64,000 bases of DNA, from the NCBI RefSeq assembly GCF_040105105.1, contig NZ_CP157676.1:124001-188000 (forward strand), given 5' to 3'. Both the position numbers and the translations under genes were made by a program. The notes under the pieces are model-generated. The model did no database searches. It was given only the letters and a program-made list of their open reading frames with translations, and had not been told where the DNA came from. Of this stretch, positions 43,768-51,318 are shown one piece after another; the stretch's first letter is position 1; each line of letters starts with the position of its first letter. The stretch is from Polaromonas hydrogenivorans. Lineage in GTDB: Bacteria; Pseudomonadota; Gammaproteobacteria; Burkholderiales; Burkholderiaceae_C.

Positions 43768-44547
43768 TCAGTGGCCGAAGCGCGACGCGTCGGGACTGCG
43801 ACGCTCGGCAAAAGCCTTGGCGAGTTCGTCGTGCTCCTCGGTCTCCAGATAACCGCGAAGCAGCAGATCATGGGTCACGCGCGACAAGCCCGCGACACCG
43901 CCATGGCGGGCGTTGAAGGCGCCCTTGATGGCGGCCAGGGCAAACGGGCCACGGTCTGCGATCTCCAGCGCCATCTTCCGGGTGGCCTCCTGCAATTGGG
44001 CATCGGGCACCACTTGATTGATCAGTCCCCATTCCTGTGCTTCGCGTGCGGTGAGTTTGGGGTTGCGAAACCACATTTCCTTGGCGCGCTTCTTGCCGAT
44101 CAGGTCTTCCAGATACCAGGTACCGTAGCCGGCATCGAAACTGCCCATCATGGGGCCGACCTGGCGAAACACCGCGCTTTCCTTGGCAATCGTGATGTCG
44201 CAGACGACTTGCAGCACGTTCCCGCCGCCCACGGCGAAACCGTTCACGGACGCGATGACCGGCTTTTGCAGCTTGTCGAGGCTCTCGTACATCTCCAGCG
44301 TCGGCAGCACGCCCGCGTACAGCTGCGTATCTTCCATCCCTTCCTTGCGCCCGCCGATGCAGAAGAACTTGTCGCCCGCACCGGTCAGCACCACCACGCG
44401 CGTGCGCGTCTCGCGGCGAATCTCGTTGATGCAGTCGCGGATCTCGTGACACATCTTGGGCGTGAACATGTTGCCGTCGTCCGGCCGGTTGAGCGTGATG
44501 GTGGCGATCGGGCCGTCTTCGCTGTAGATAATTTCTTCGTACTGCAT
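43768..44547 (-). CDS. BadI/MenB-like crotonase, putative ring-cleaving 2-ketoacyl-CoA hydrolase
   Basis: 259 residues. It differs from ordinary hydratases and follows the BadI (2-ketocyclohexanecarboxyl-CoA hydrolase) and MenB pattern: GFAVGGGNVLQVVCDITIAK, then RQVGPMMGSFDAGYGTWYLE and KRAKEMWF. The hydratase Glu pair is replaced by the GSFDAGYG motif, where BadI/MenB have an Asp and Tyr that guide C-C bond cleavage or formation. In Rhodopseudomonas BadI opens the alicyclic ring to pimelyl-CoA. With a hydratase and SDR alongside, hydrolytic ring opening is the likely role here. Confidence 0.85.
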   Translation of the reverse strand: MQYEEIIYSEDGPIATITLNRPDDGNMFTPKMCHEIRDCINEIRRETRTRVVVLTGAGDKFFCIGGRKEGMEDTQLYAGVLPTLEMYESLDKLQKPVIASVNGFAVGGGNVLQVVCDITIAKESAVFRQVGPMMGSFDAGYGTWYLEDLIGKKRAKEMWFRNPKLTAREAQEWGLINQVVPDAQLQEATRKMALEIADRGPFALAAIKGAFNARHGGVAGLSRVTHDLLLRGYLETEEHDELAKAFAERRSPDASRFGH

Positions 44548-44561
44548 GAATGTCTCCTTTG

Positions 44562-44606
44562 AAATGACGTGCTGATAAATGACGCGTTGTTAAACGACGC
44601 GCTGAG
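44562..44606. repeat. Three imperfect 15-bp tandem repeats
   Basis: Units AAATGACGTGCTGAT, AAATGACGCGTTGTT and AAACGACGCGCTGAG follow each other between the BadI-like start and the end of the CoA-transferase gene, covering its last codons. They could be a replication-slippage product; no function is apparent. Confidence 0.55.
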
Positions 44607-45834
44607 CGCGAAGTTGCTCAATTTGGGTCGATTCGCATCCCAGCCACGCGCCCAGGATCGACTCCGTATGCGCGCCGAGCTTGGGTGGCGGCATGGCGGT
44701 GCCTTCGGTACTGCCGTCGAACCGTATGCCGAGTCCGACCTGGGGAATCGGGCCATCGGGCCCTTCGGTGCGGTAGATGAATCCTGCCGCGTGAAGCGCC
44801 CGATCGCTGGCCACCTCATCAAGGCGCTGGATGGGGCCCGCAGGAACGCGTGCTTGTGTGAACAGCTCCAGCCAGTGACTGCGCGGCTGCGCGCGCAGGA
44901 CCTCGGCAATGATTTCCACCAGCTCTGGGCGGGCGGTGCGGCGCTGGGCATTGCTCGCATACGCTTGGCTGGCGGACATCTCGGGGCGGCCCACGGCCTC
45001 CCAGAACCGCTTCCATATCGCATCGTTGCCCAGGCCCAGCGTCATCGGATCGTCGGCCGTCTCAAACACCTGGTAGATGGCAATCACGCTGTCGCGCCCG
45101 CCCGATCTGCGGCTGAGCTCGCCCGAGCCCAGATAAGGCATCAGGCGCGGCGCCATGAACCGGGACATCGACTCCACCATCGAGACATCGATGTCGCAGC
45201 CCACGCCCTCGCGCTGGCGGCGAAACAGCGCAGCAGTGACTGCCATGGCGGCATCGTGCCCGGCCAGCATGTCGGCCGCCGGAGTTCCCACTTTTTGCGC
45301 CGGGGCGTCCAGCTCGCCTGTGAGGTCCATCACACCGGAATAGCCCTCGGCAATCAGGTCGTAGCAAGGCAGATCGGCCCTGTCCCCGTGCAGCCCGAAA
45401 CCGGTGAGCGAGAGATGGATGAGCCGTGGATTCAGCGCGCGAAGCGTTGCCGCGTCCAGGCCCAGCTTGCGCTGGACACGCCCGACGATGTTGAGCAGGA
45501 TGACGTCACACTGCGCCACCAGCTTGTGCAGGATTTCCTGGCCTTGCGGGCAACCGATGTCCAGCGTGACACTGTGCTTGCCGCGGTTGACGCTCATGAA
45601 CCAGAGCGACTCGCCGTGCAGGAAGGGAGGGCCCCAAGCGCGGGCATCGTCGCCCCCCTTGGGCTTTTCCACCTTCACCACGGTCGCTCCCATGTCAGCG
45701 AGCAGTTGCCCGGCGTAGGGGCCGGCGACCGACGTGGTGAGATCGAGAACCTTCACTCCGGCGAGCAGGTCCAGGGCAGGCGCAGACCTGGCCGGAAGGT
45801 CGTCGATGGGGCAATGAGGCCGGTGCGTTGACAT
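44590..45834 (-). CDS. Class III (CaiB/BaiF) CoA-transferase
   Basis: 414 residues. The family start is AGVKVLDLTTSVAGPYAGQLLADMG and VVKVEKPKGGDDARAWGPPF; the second conserved block is YDLIAEGYSGVMDLTG. Such enzymes move CoA between carboxylic acids through an aspartyl-CoA intermediate, without ATP. The second CoA-transferase, at 49.9 kb, is only distantly similar, so the two probably serve different acids. A 175-bp gap upstream (45835-46009) shows no gene. Confidence 0.92.
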   Translation of the reverse strand: MSTHRPHCPIDDLPARSAPALDLLAGVKVLDLTTSVAGPYAGQLLADMGATVVKVEKPKGGDDARAWGPPFLHGESLWFMSVNRGKHSVTLDIGCPQGQEILHKLVAQCDVILLNIVGRVQRKLGLDAATLRALNPRLIHLSLTGFGLHGDRADLPCYDLIAEGYSGVMDLTGELDAPAQKVGTPAADMLAGHDAAMAVTAALFRRQREGVGCDIDVSMVESMSRFMAPRLMPYLGSGELSRRSGGRDSVIAIYQVFETADDPMTLGLGNDAIWKRFWEAVGRPEMSASQAYASNAQRRTARPELVEIIAEVLRAQPRSHWLELFTQARVPAGPIQRLDEVASDRALHAAGFIYRTEGPDGPIPQVGLGIRFDGSTEGTAMPPPKLGAHTESILGAWLGCESTQIEQLRAQRVV

Positions 45835-46009
45835 ACAGGACTTTCGTTTTTAGCGTTTCACCAAGGATGTTTCAGCGTGCAGCCATCCTTGAAGACTTTT
45901 CATGCGACCCAAGAACTGTGGCGTTGCAGCTGCTTTGTGTTGCGAGCTGAACCAACCAATCGGGTCATCCAGACCCCGGCATCGTGCCGATGCACGGGGA
46001 AGTAGAGAG

Positions 46010-46486
46010 TCAGGCCTTGGGGCGCCGGCGATACAGGTACTTCGCCGTCATCTCCTGCGCGGTCGTGCCGTCGTGCTTGATGATCTGGCGCAGGAACGTC
46101 ACGACACCCCGGTCACCCTTGCTGGACTCCTTCTTCTCCAACACGCGGGAATGGAGCCGTATCGTGTCCCCGTGCTTCACGGAGCTGAGCATCTTCCACC
46201 CATCGATCTGCAGCAGGGCGAGCAGGGTTCCGTCGTTGACCCCGGTCGCGTACTGCAGGCCGGCCGCTACGGCGTACACCAGCGGGCCATGGGCGATCGG
46301 CTCGCCCGCTGCTGTCGTCTTGCAATACTCAAAGTTGGTGTGCACTTCGTTGAAGTCGCCCGACAGGCAGGCGAAGTTGACGATGTCCGTCAGGGTGATG
46401 GTGCGCGCTGAGGTCACGATCTCCTGGCCGATCTCAAAGTCATCGAAGTAGAGTCCGCGCGGTGCAGCATTCAAGGTCATTGTCAT
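46010..46486 (-). CDS. MaoC-family enoyl-CoA hydratase (hot-dog fold), copy A
   Basis: 158 residues. The MaoC hydratase motif is FACLSGDFNEVHTNFEYC (Asp and His of the catalytic dyad) followed by IAHGPLVYAVAAGL. Such enzymes hydrate bulky or 2-methyl-branched enoyl-CoAs. The short single hot-dog size suggests a homo-oligomer or a pair with the second MaoC gene at 48.2 kb, as in the ChsH1/ChsH2 steroid enzymes. It is in the same direction as the SCP2-type thiolase upstream (54 bp). Confidence 0.9.
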   Translation of the reverse strand: MTMTLNAAPRGLYFDDFEIGQEIVTSARTITLTDIVNFACLSGDFNEVHTNFEYCKTTAAGEPIAHGPLVYAVAAGLQYATGVNDGTLLALLQIDGWKMLSSVKHGDTIRLHSRVLEKKESSKGDRGVVTFLRQIIKHDGTTAQEMTAKYLYRRRPKA

Positions 46487-46540
46487 AGCTGTATTTATTC
46501 AGGTTGTTGTTGGAAAGGTAGCGATTGATAAGGGCCTGTC

Positions 46541-47719
46541 TTAGCCCTTGTTGTTCGCGAGAATCAAGGTGCAGTGGGACGACAAGATGCCGCCTTCGTT
46601 GTGCACCAGGGCCACCTCGGCGCCCTCGACCTGGCGCGCGCCCAGGCCACCGCGCAACTGGCGAACGGCTTCGACGATGCCGAACAAGCCACCGGCTGCC
46701 CCTGCATGGGCGTGTGACAGCATGCCGCCATGGGTGTTGATCGGCAGCTTGCCGCCGATGCGGGTGTTGCCTTCGGCCACGAAGGGGCCGCTTTCACCAC
46801 GGCCACAGAAACCGAGCTCTTCGAGTTCGATCATGGGCACGATGCTGAAGCAGTCGTACAGTTCGGCAAAGTCCATGTCCTTCGGGCCCAGTCCTGCCAT
46901 CTCGTAGGCGACGCGGCCCGACTCGGTGGCGCCGAATTCGGTCAGGCTGGGCGCACACATCAGATGCTCATGGGTGTGGTATTCGCCGATACCCTGCAGG
47001 TAGATGGGCTTGGACTTGAGGTCGCGCGCACGCTCGGCCGAAGTCACGATGAACGCGCCGCCGGCGTCCGAGAGCAGGCAGCAGTCCAGCATGCCCAGCG
47101 GGTCTGCGATCGGTTTGGCCGACAGCACCTGCTCGACCGTCAGCGGCGTCTTCATGTGCGCATTGGGATGCAGCAAGGCGTGCTCTCGGGTCTGGACAGC
47201 CAACGTGGCCATCTGCTCGCGCGTGGTTCCGTAGACGTGCATGTGGCGCTGGGCGATCATGCCGTAGTAGCCGGGAATCGATCCGCCGTAGGGCTGCTCG
47301 AAGTAAGGATGGCCTACCGCCAGCAAAGCGGCCATGGCAGCGTCACGTGTCTGTCCGGTAGCGCGGTTCTCACCGGCGCAAACGAGGATGGTTTCGGCCT
47401 GGCCGGATGCAATGGCTTCGGCAGCATGCTTGAGCATCACGGCCGGGCTGGCACCGCCCACCACCATGGAGGCGTTGTACCTTGGCTTGAGACCCAGGTA
47501 TTCGCACATCACGGATCCCAGCATGAAGTAGGGCTCGGTGAAGGAATAGGCCGTCAGCAGCCCGTCGATGTCCGAGATCTTGAGGCCTGCGTCGTTGAGG
47601 GCACGCTTGGCCGCTTGGGCATTGAGGCCCAGGCCCGTCATGTGCGGTACGCGGCCGATGTCGGACTCGCCAACGCCAACGATGGCTACTTTGTTCCTGA
47701 GTGATGCGGGAGATTTCAT
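46541..47719 (-). CDS. SCP2-type thiolase-like protein, probable retro-aldolase (Ltp2-like)
   Basis: 392 residues of thiolase fold: AIVGVGESDIGRVPHMTGL at the start. Where degradative thiolases have the nucleophilic Cys, this protein reads NASMVVGGASPAVMLKHAAE, with no Cys. Near residue 255 it has DFAELYDCFSIVPMIELEE, and it ends with HAHAGAAGGLFGIVEA. The missing Cys and the YDxF tyrosine fit Ltp2/IpfD-type aldolases, which cleave a 3-hydroxyacyl-CoA side chain with a DUF35 partner. The DUF35 gene overlaps its start by four bases. Confidence 0.85.
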   Translation of the reverse strand: MKSPASLRNKVAIVGVGESDIGRVPHMTGLGLNAQAAKRALNDAGLKISDIDGLLTAYSFTEPYFMLGSVMCEYLGLKPRYNASMVVGGASPAVMLKHAAEAIASGQAETILVCAGENRATGQTRDAAMAALLAVGHPYFEQPYGGSIPGYYGMIAQRHMHVYGTTREQMATLAVQTREHALLHPNAHMKTPLTVEQVLSAKPIADPLGMLDCCLLSDAGGAFIVTSAERARDLKSKPIYLQGIGEYHTHEHLMCAPSLTEFGATESGRVAYEMAGLGPKDMDFAELYDCFSIVPMIELEELGFCGRGESGPFVAEGNTRIGGKLPINTHGGMLSHAHAGAAGGLFGIVEAVRQLRGGLGARQVEGAEVALVHNEGGILSSHCTLILANNKG

Positions 47720-48138
47720 GCTCGACCTTCAGCGGATGCACGGACAAACTGGGGAAGCAAGGCACCGTCGCCACGGTCCTCGAACGTCAACGTCACGCGA
47801 TCGCCGATCCTGACCGACAGGGCGTCGTCACCCAGGACGTTGGTCATCATGCGCGGCCCCTCATCGAGGTCAATCAACGCGGTGACATACGGCACCAGGT
47901 GTGCAAATGCCGGGTCGGATGCGCGTCGAATCACGGAAAAGCTGTGAACCGTCCCGGTACCCTTGACATCCACCCATTCGAGTTGATCTGACCAGCAGGC
48001 CGGGCACAGATGGCGAGGCATGAAGTGCAATTCCCCGCATTCCTTGCACTTGCGGATGACCAGGCGACGCTCGCGCGCCGCGTTCCAGTAAGGCAAAGAA
48101 TCAGCGTTGGCAACAGGCAATGGCAGTGATTGGCTCAT
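47716..48138 (-). CDS. DUF35 protein: zinc ribbon plus OB fold (partner of the SCP2-type thiolase)
   Basis: 140 residues. A rubredoxin-like zinc ribbon with four cysteines lies at residues ~32-50 (KCKECGELHFMPRHLCPAC), followed by an acyl-CoA-binding OB-fold (WVDVKGTGTVHSFSVIRR, then VPYVTALIDLDEGPRMMTNV). DUF35 proteins form complexes with SCP2-type thiolases, for example ChsH2-Ltp2. The ATGA overlap with the thiolase gene supports a fixed 1:1 complex. Confidence 0.93.
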   Translation of the reverse strand: MSQSLPLPVANADSLPYWNAARERRLVIRKCKECGELHFMPRHLCPACWSDQLEWVDVKGTGTVHSFSVIRRASDPAFAHLVPYVTALIDLDEGPRMMTNVLGDDALSVRIGDRVTLTFEDRGDGALLPQFVRASAEGRA

Positions 48139-48191
48139 GGTGTGTTTCTCAGTGTGTTTTGTCGAGCCCGGAAGATGCAGGCTTGGCTTAG

Positions 48192-48647
48192 TTATTCGAC
48201 AAACTGCCGGGTACGTATCATCCGAGTGGACAAATAGGTGATCGCAATCTCACCCTTGTCCGTGACAACCTCATGCGAGGTCACGACGACCCCGCGGTCC
48301 GGCTTGCTGGTCAGGCGCTTCGAATGCAAACGAACCCGGTTCACGATCGAATCGCCTGCAAAAACGGGATGCTTGAACTGAGGCGAAAGCTCCATCAGGA
48401 AGATGCCCCGCTTCCTGGTCAGGCCGGCCTTGAGAACCAGGCCTTCGGCCATGCTCAGGACCAGCAGGCCAGGCGACATGCGGCCCCCGTAGTCCTTGGA
48501 CCCTTCGACATACGCCTTGTCGGTGAATGTCGGGGTCAGGAAGCCGCAAAGCTCGACATAAGCACGAATGTCCTCTTCCCTGATGGTGCGCGACTCGGTC
48601 TCGTACGACCATTCCTCGTTGTAGTCTTCGAAGTAGAGGGGATCCAT
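48192..48647 (-). CDS. MaoC-family enoyl-CoA hydratase (hot-dog fold), copy B
   Basis: 151 residues from the ATG at 48647. Its body is a MaoC/FAS1-like hot-dog domain: RTIREEDIRAYVELCGFLTP, then GGRMSPGLLVLSMAEGLVLKAGL and DSIVNRVRLHSKRLTSKPDRG. The catalytic Asp/His dyad is less obvious than in copy A (FTDKAYVEG in place of NxxHxxxxxA), so it may be a structural partner in a hetero-oligomer, as ChsH1/ChsH2 in steroid degradation. It is 54 bp upstream of the DUF35 gene. Confidence 0.85.
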   Translation of the reverse strand: MDPLYFEDYNEEWSYETESRTIREEDIRAYVELCGFLTPTFTDKAYVEGSKDYGGRMSPGLLVLSMAEGLVLKAGLTRKRGIFLMELSPQFKHPVFAGDSIVNRVRLHSKRLTSKPDRGVVVTSHEVVTDKGEIAITYLSTRMIRTRQFVE

Positions 48648-48664
48648 GGTGTTATACCCGCGGC

Positions 48665-49843
48665 TTAGTAAGAACGAGGCAGGCCGAGGACGTGCTGGCT
48701 GACGTAGTTCAGCACCATGTTGGGCGAGATCGGCGCGATCTGAAAGACGCGGGTGTCGCGGAACTTGCGCTCGATATGGTATTCGCGGGCCAGGCCGAAC
48801 CCGCCGTGTGTTTGCATGCACACGTTGGCGAGTTCCCACGATGCATCGGCGGCCAGCATCTTGGCAATGTTGGCTTCGCCCCCGCAAGGCTCGTTACGGT
48901 CGAACTTCTCGGCCGCTTTCCAGCGCAGTGCATCGGCAGCTTCGAGATGTGCGTAGCCAAGCGCGATAGGAAATTGCACCCCCTGGTTGGCGCCGATCGG
49001 CCGTCCGAAAAGCACACGCTCCTTGGCGTAGTTGACCGCTTTCTCGACGAACCAGCGGCCGTCGCCAATGGCTTCGGACGCGATGATGATGCGCTCGGCA
49101 TTGAGACCATCCATCAGGTACTTGAAACCCTTGCCCTCCTCGCCAATCAGCGAACTCTCGGGAATCCGCATCCCGTCGTAGAACACTTCATACGTGTGAT
49201 GGTTGAACATCACGTCGATCTTGCGGCTGGTGTACTGCTTGGGATCGACCTGACGCTTGTCGACCAGGAAGGCGGAAATTCCCTGGTAAGCCTTGGCCGG
49301 GTCCTTCGGAGGGCTGGTGCGGGCAAACACCATGAACGCATCGGTGTGGTCGAAGCGCGATGTCCAGAGCTTCTGGCCGGTGATGACCCACTCGTTGCCT
49401 TCCTTTACGCCCTTGGTGGTCATGGCTGAGGTGTCGGTGCCGGCGTTGGGCTCGGTGAGCGAGAAGGACTGCAGGCGCACACGGCCTGCCACCACTTCCT
49501 CGAGAATCTTGCGCTTTTGATCATCCGAGCCATGACGCGCCAGAATGCCCATCATGAACATCTGGCCGTGAATCATTGAGCCTATGCCGCCGGAGCGGTG
49601 CATCTCCTCCACAATCACGCAGGCCTCGCGCAAACCCAGACCCATGCCACCGTATTTGGCAGGGATCATCACGGTGTGCAGGCCGGCGTCCATCAATGCC
49701 TTGATGTACTCGTGGGGGTAGCCTTCTACCTTGTCCATCTTCGTGAAATACTCGTCGCCGAAGCGTTTGGTGACCGCCTGAGTCGCCTGCAGAACTTCGT
49801 CGAGCGTAACCTTCTCAGATGCATCTTGGTTTTGAGTCGTCAT
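48665..49843 (-). CDS. Acyl-CoA dehydrogenase (isovaleryl-CoA-dehydrogenase-like catalytic Glu)
   Basis: 392 residues from the ATG at 49843 (AAGG upstream). FAD/substrate motifs FSLTEPNAGTDTSAMTTKG and WITGQKLWTSRFDHTDAF-like segment are complete. The usual C-terminal E-G-T motif is replaced by FQIAPISPNMV, while GLNAERIII supplies a Glu at the helix-G position used by isovaleryl-CoA dehydrogenase. This arrangement suits branched substrates. It is the second gene of the operon and needs EtfAB. Confidence 0.92.
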   Translation of the reverse strand: MTTQNQDASEKVTLDEVLQATQAVTKRFGDEYFTKMDKVEGYPHEYIKALMDAGLHTVMIPAKYGGMGLGLREACVIVEEMHRSGGIGSMIHGQMFMMGILARHGSDDQKRKILEEVVAGRVRLQSFSLTEPNAGTDTSAMTTKGVKEGNEWVITGQKLWTSRFDHTDAFMVFARTSPPKDPAKAYQGISAFLVDKRQVDPKQYTSRKIDVMFNHHTYEVFYDGMRIPESSLIGEEGKGFKYLMDGLNAERIIIASEAIGDGRWFVEKAVNYAKERVLFGRPIGANQGVQFPIALGYAHLEAADALRWKAAEKFDRNEPCGGEANIAKMLAADASWELANVCMQTHGGFGLAREYHIERKFRDTRVFQIAPISPNMVLNYVSQHVLGLPRSY

Positions 49844-49920
49844 TTTCAATCTACCTTTTAGTGGAGGCTTGGCCCCGGGTTGTCAAAATTCGAGAAATTA
49901 CTAACGTGTCGCGTCTTCGA

Positions 49921-51171
49921 CTAATGAGCGACTGCTGCCATAGGCTTTACCTTGCCGAATGCCCCTGCTTGCACGAGCTTTGCGATCTGCTCGGCATTGA
50001 GGCCCAACTTGGACCTGAGCACCTCTTCGCGGTGCTCCCCAAGTACCGGTACACGCGAGGTGCCGGGAGCAGGCTCAAACCGCGACGGGTCAGCCGGCAG
50101 GGTCATGGTGCCGCCGATGCCGTCGTCGACGGTTCGGAATGCACCGCGCTTGCGCATGTATTCGTCCTGGATCACTTCTTCCATGCTGAGGATCCCCGCA
50201 ACCGGCACGTCGACTGCGCCAAGCTTGGCTTCAATTTCGGCACGGGTGTGCTTCTTGGTGAAGGCCTCGGTGATGTCGAACACTTCGTGCTGCCGCTTGG
50301 CGCGCTCGGCGTAGGCCGCATACCTCGGATCGTCGCCGAGTTCGGGCTGGTCCATGGCGTTGCACAGGCGCTTCCAAAAGTCATCGCGGTTAACACCAAT
50401 ATTGACGTAGCCGTCGACTGCAGGGAATGCGCCATAAGGAACCCCGTGGAAATCATTGGAACCGGCGAATGCCTTGAGTTCAGCGCTGGCCGACTGATCG
50501 CGGGCCAGTGCCACAGACACCATGGGCAAGGCGCACTCGACCAGGCTCATATCAAGAATCCTGCCTTTGCCGTAGCGCTCCTGGTTGCGCAAGGCAAGCA
50601 GGATCGCCGCATGCGTCGACATCCCAGCCAGGATGTCGCCCATGGCAAAACCACACCACACCGGATTACCGTTGTGATCCCGGGTCAGACCCGTGGTACC
50701 GGACATCGCTTCGGCCACCATGGCCAGGCCGGCACGGTCGGCGTATTCGCCAGCATCCTTGATACCAAAACCGGAAATACAGGCAATGATCAAGCGCGGA
50801 TAGCGCGCATGCAATTCATCCGGGTGGATGCCCAGGCGTGCAAGTGCGCCCGCCCGCATGTTGGTGACCAGCACGTCGGTTGAAGCCAGCAAGCCGTGCA
50901 GAAGTTCGACACCTTGCGCATTCTTGAGGTCGAGCGCGAGGCTCTTCTTGCCTCGATTGAGCGCCCCGAAATAGCCGGAGATGCTTCCCTGGCTGGAGTG
51001 ACGCATCGGCTCGCGATGCCGAGACAGCTCGCCTTCGGGCGGCTCGACCTTGATAACCTGCGCCCCTTCTTCGGCCAGCAATTGACCACAATACGGTCCG
51101 GCAATAAGGTGTGTTAACTCGATTACCTTGACACCTTCAAGGGGTTGTGGATCAGATTTTTTAGTGGTCAT
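49921..51171 (-). CDS. Class III CoA-transferase (first gene of the 16-kb operon)
   Basis: 416 residues from the ATG at 51171. Family motifs: LEGVKVIELTHLIAGPYCG and VIKVEPPEGELSRHREPM; the region GYFGALNRGKKSLALDLKN follows. The conserved GLAMVAEAMSGTTGLT holds the position of the catalytic Asp region. It is preceded by promoter copy 4 and is followed on the same strand by 16 further genes without a terminator-like gap. As the first gene it probably performs the first CoA activation. Confidence 0.93.
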   Translation of the reverse strand: MTTKKSDPQPLEGVKVIELTHLIAGPYCGQLLAEEGAQVIKVEPPEGELSRHREPMRHSSQGSISGYFGALNRGKKSLALDLKNAQGVELLHGLLASTDVLVTNMRAGALARLGIHPDELHARYPRLIIACISGFGIKDAGEYADRAGLAMVAEAMSGTTGLTRDHNGNPVWCGFAMGDILAGMSTHAAILLALRNQERYGKGRILDMSLVECALPMVSVALARDQSASAELKAFAGSNDFHGVPYGAFPAVDGYVNIGVNRDDFWKRLCNAMDQPELGDDPRYAAYAERAKRQHEVFDITEAFTKKHTRAEIEAKLGAVDVPVAGILSMEEVIQDEYMRKRGAFRTVDDGIGGTMTLPADPSRFEPAPGTSRVPVLGEHREEVLRSKLGLNAEQIAKLVQAGAFGKVKPMAAVAH

Positions 51172-51203
51172 TGCAGTGTTTAGCCATCGATTGATTTGCT
51201 GCA

Positions 51204-51270
51204 AGTTTCCAATAGCACCATGGAAATGTCGAGTTGGCTTTTTTAGGTGGTCTGGTAAGCAAAACTTACG
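51204..51270 (-). promoter_or_regulatory. Shared promoter/operator module, copy 4 (main operon promoter)
   Basis: On the minus strand: palindrome CGTAAGTTTTGCTTACC (51254-51270), 21 bp, -35 TCGACA (51227-51232) within CCAACTCGACAT, 17 bp, -10 GAAACT (51204-51209). It reads into the CoA-transferase gene and the rest of the 16-kb operon. An IS6-family element lies 49 bp upstream of the palindrome. Confidence 0.78.
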
Positions 51271-51318
51271 CTAAAACCTGATCGAAAATGCGTTGTTGAT
51301 CCGGCGCTGTAAAGATTG

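Noticed and set aside
49897..49906. ATTACTAACG before the acyl-CoA dehydrogenase gene, like a half-operator
   Set aside because: Only one half-site and no -35/-10 at the fixed distances.
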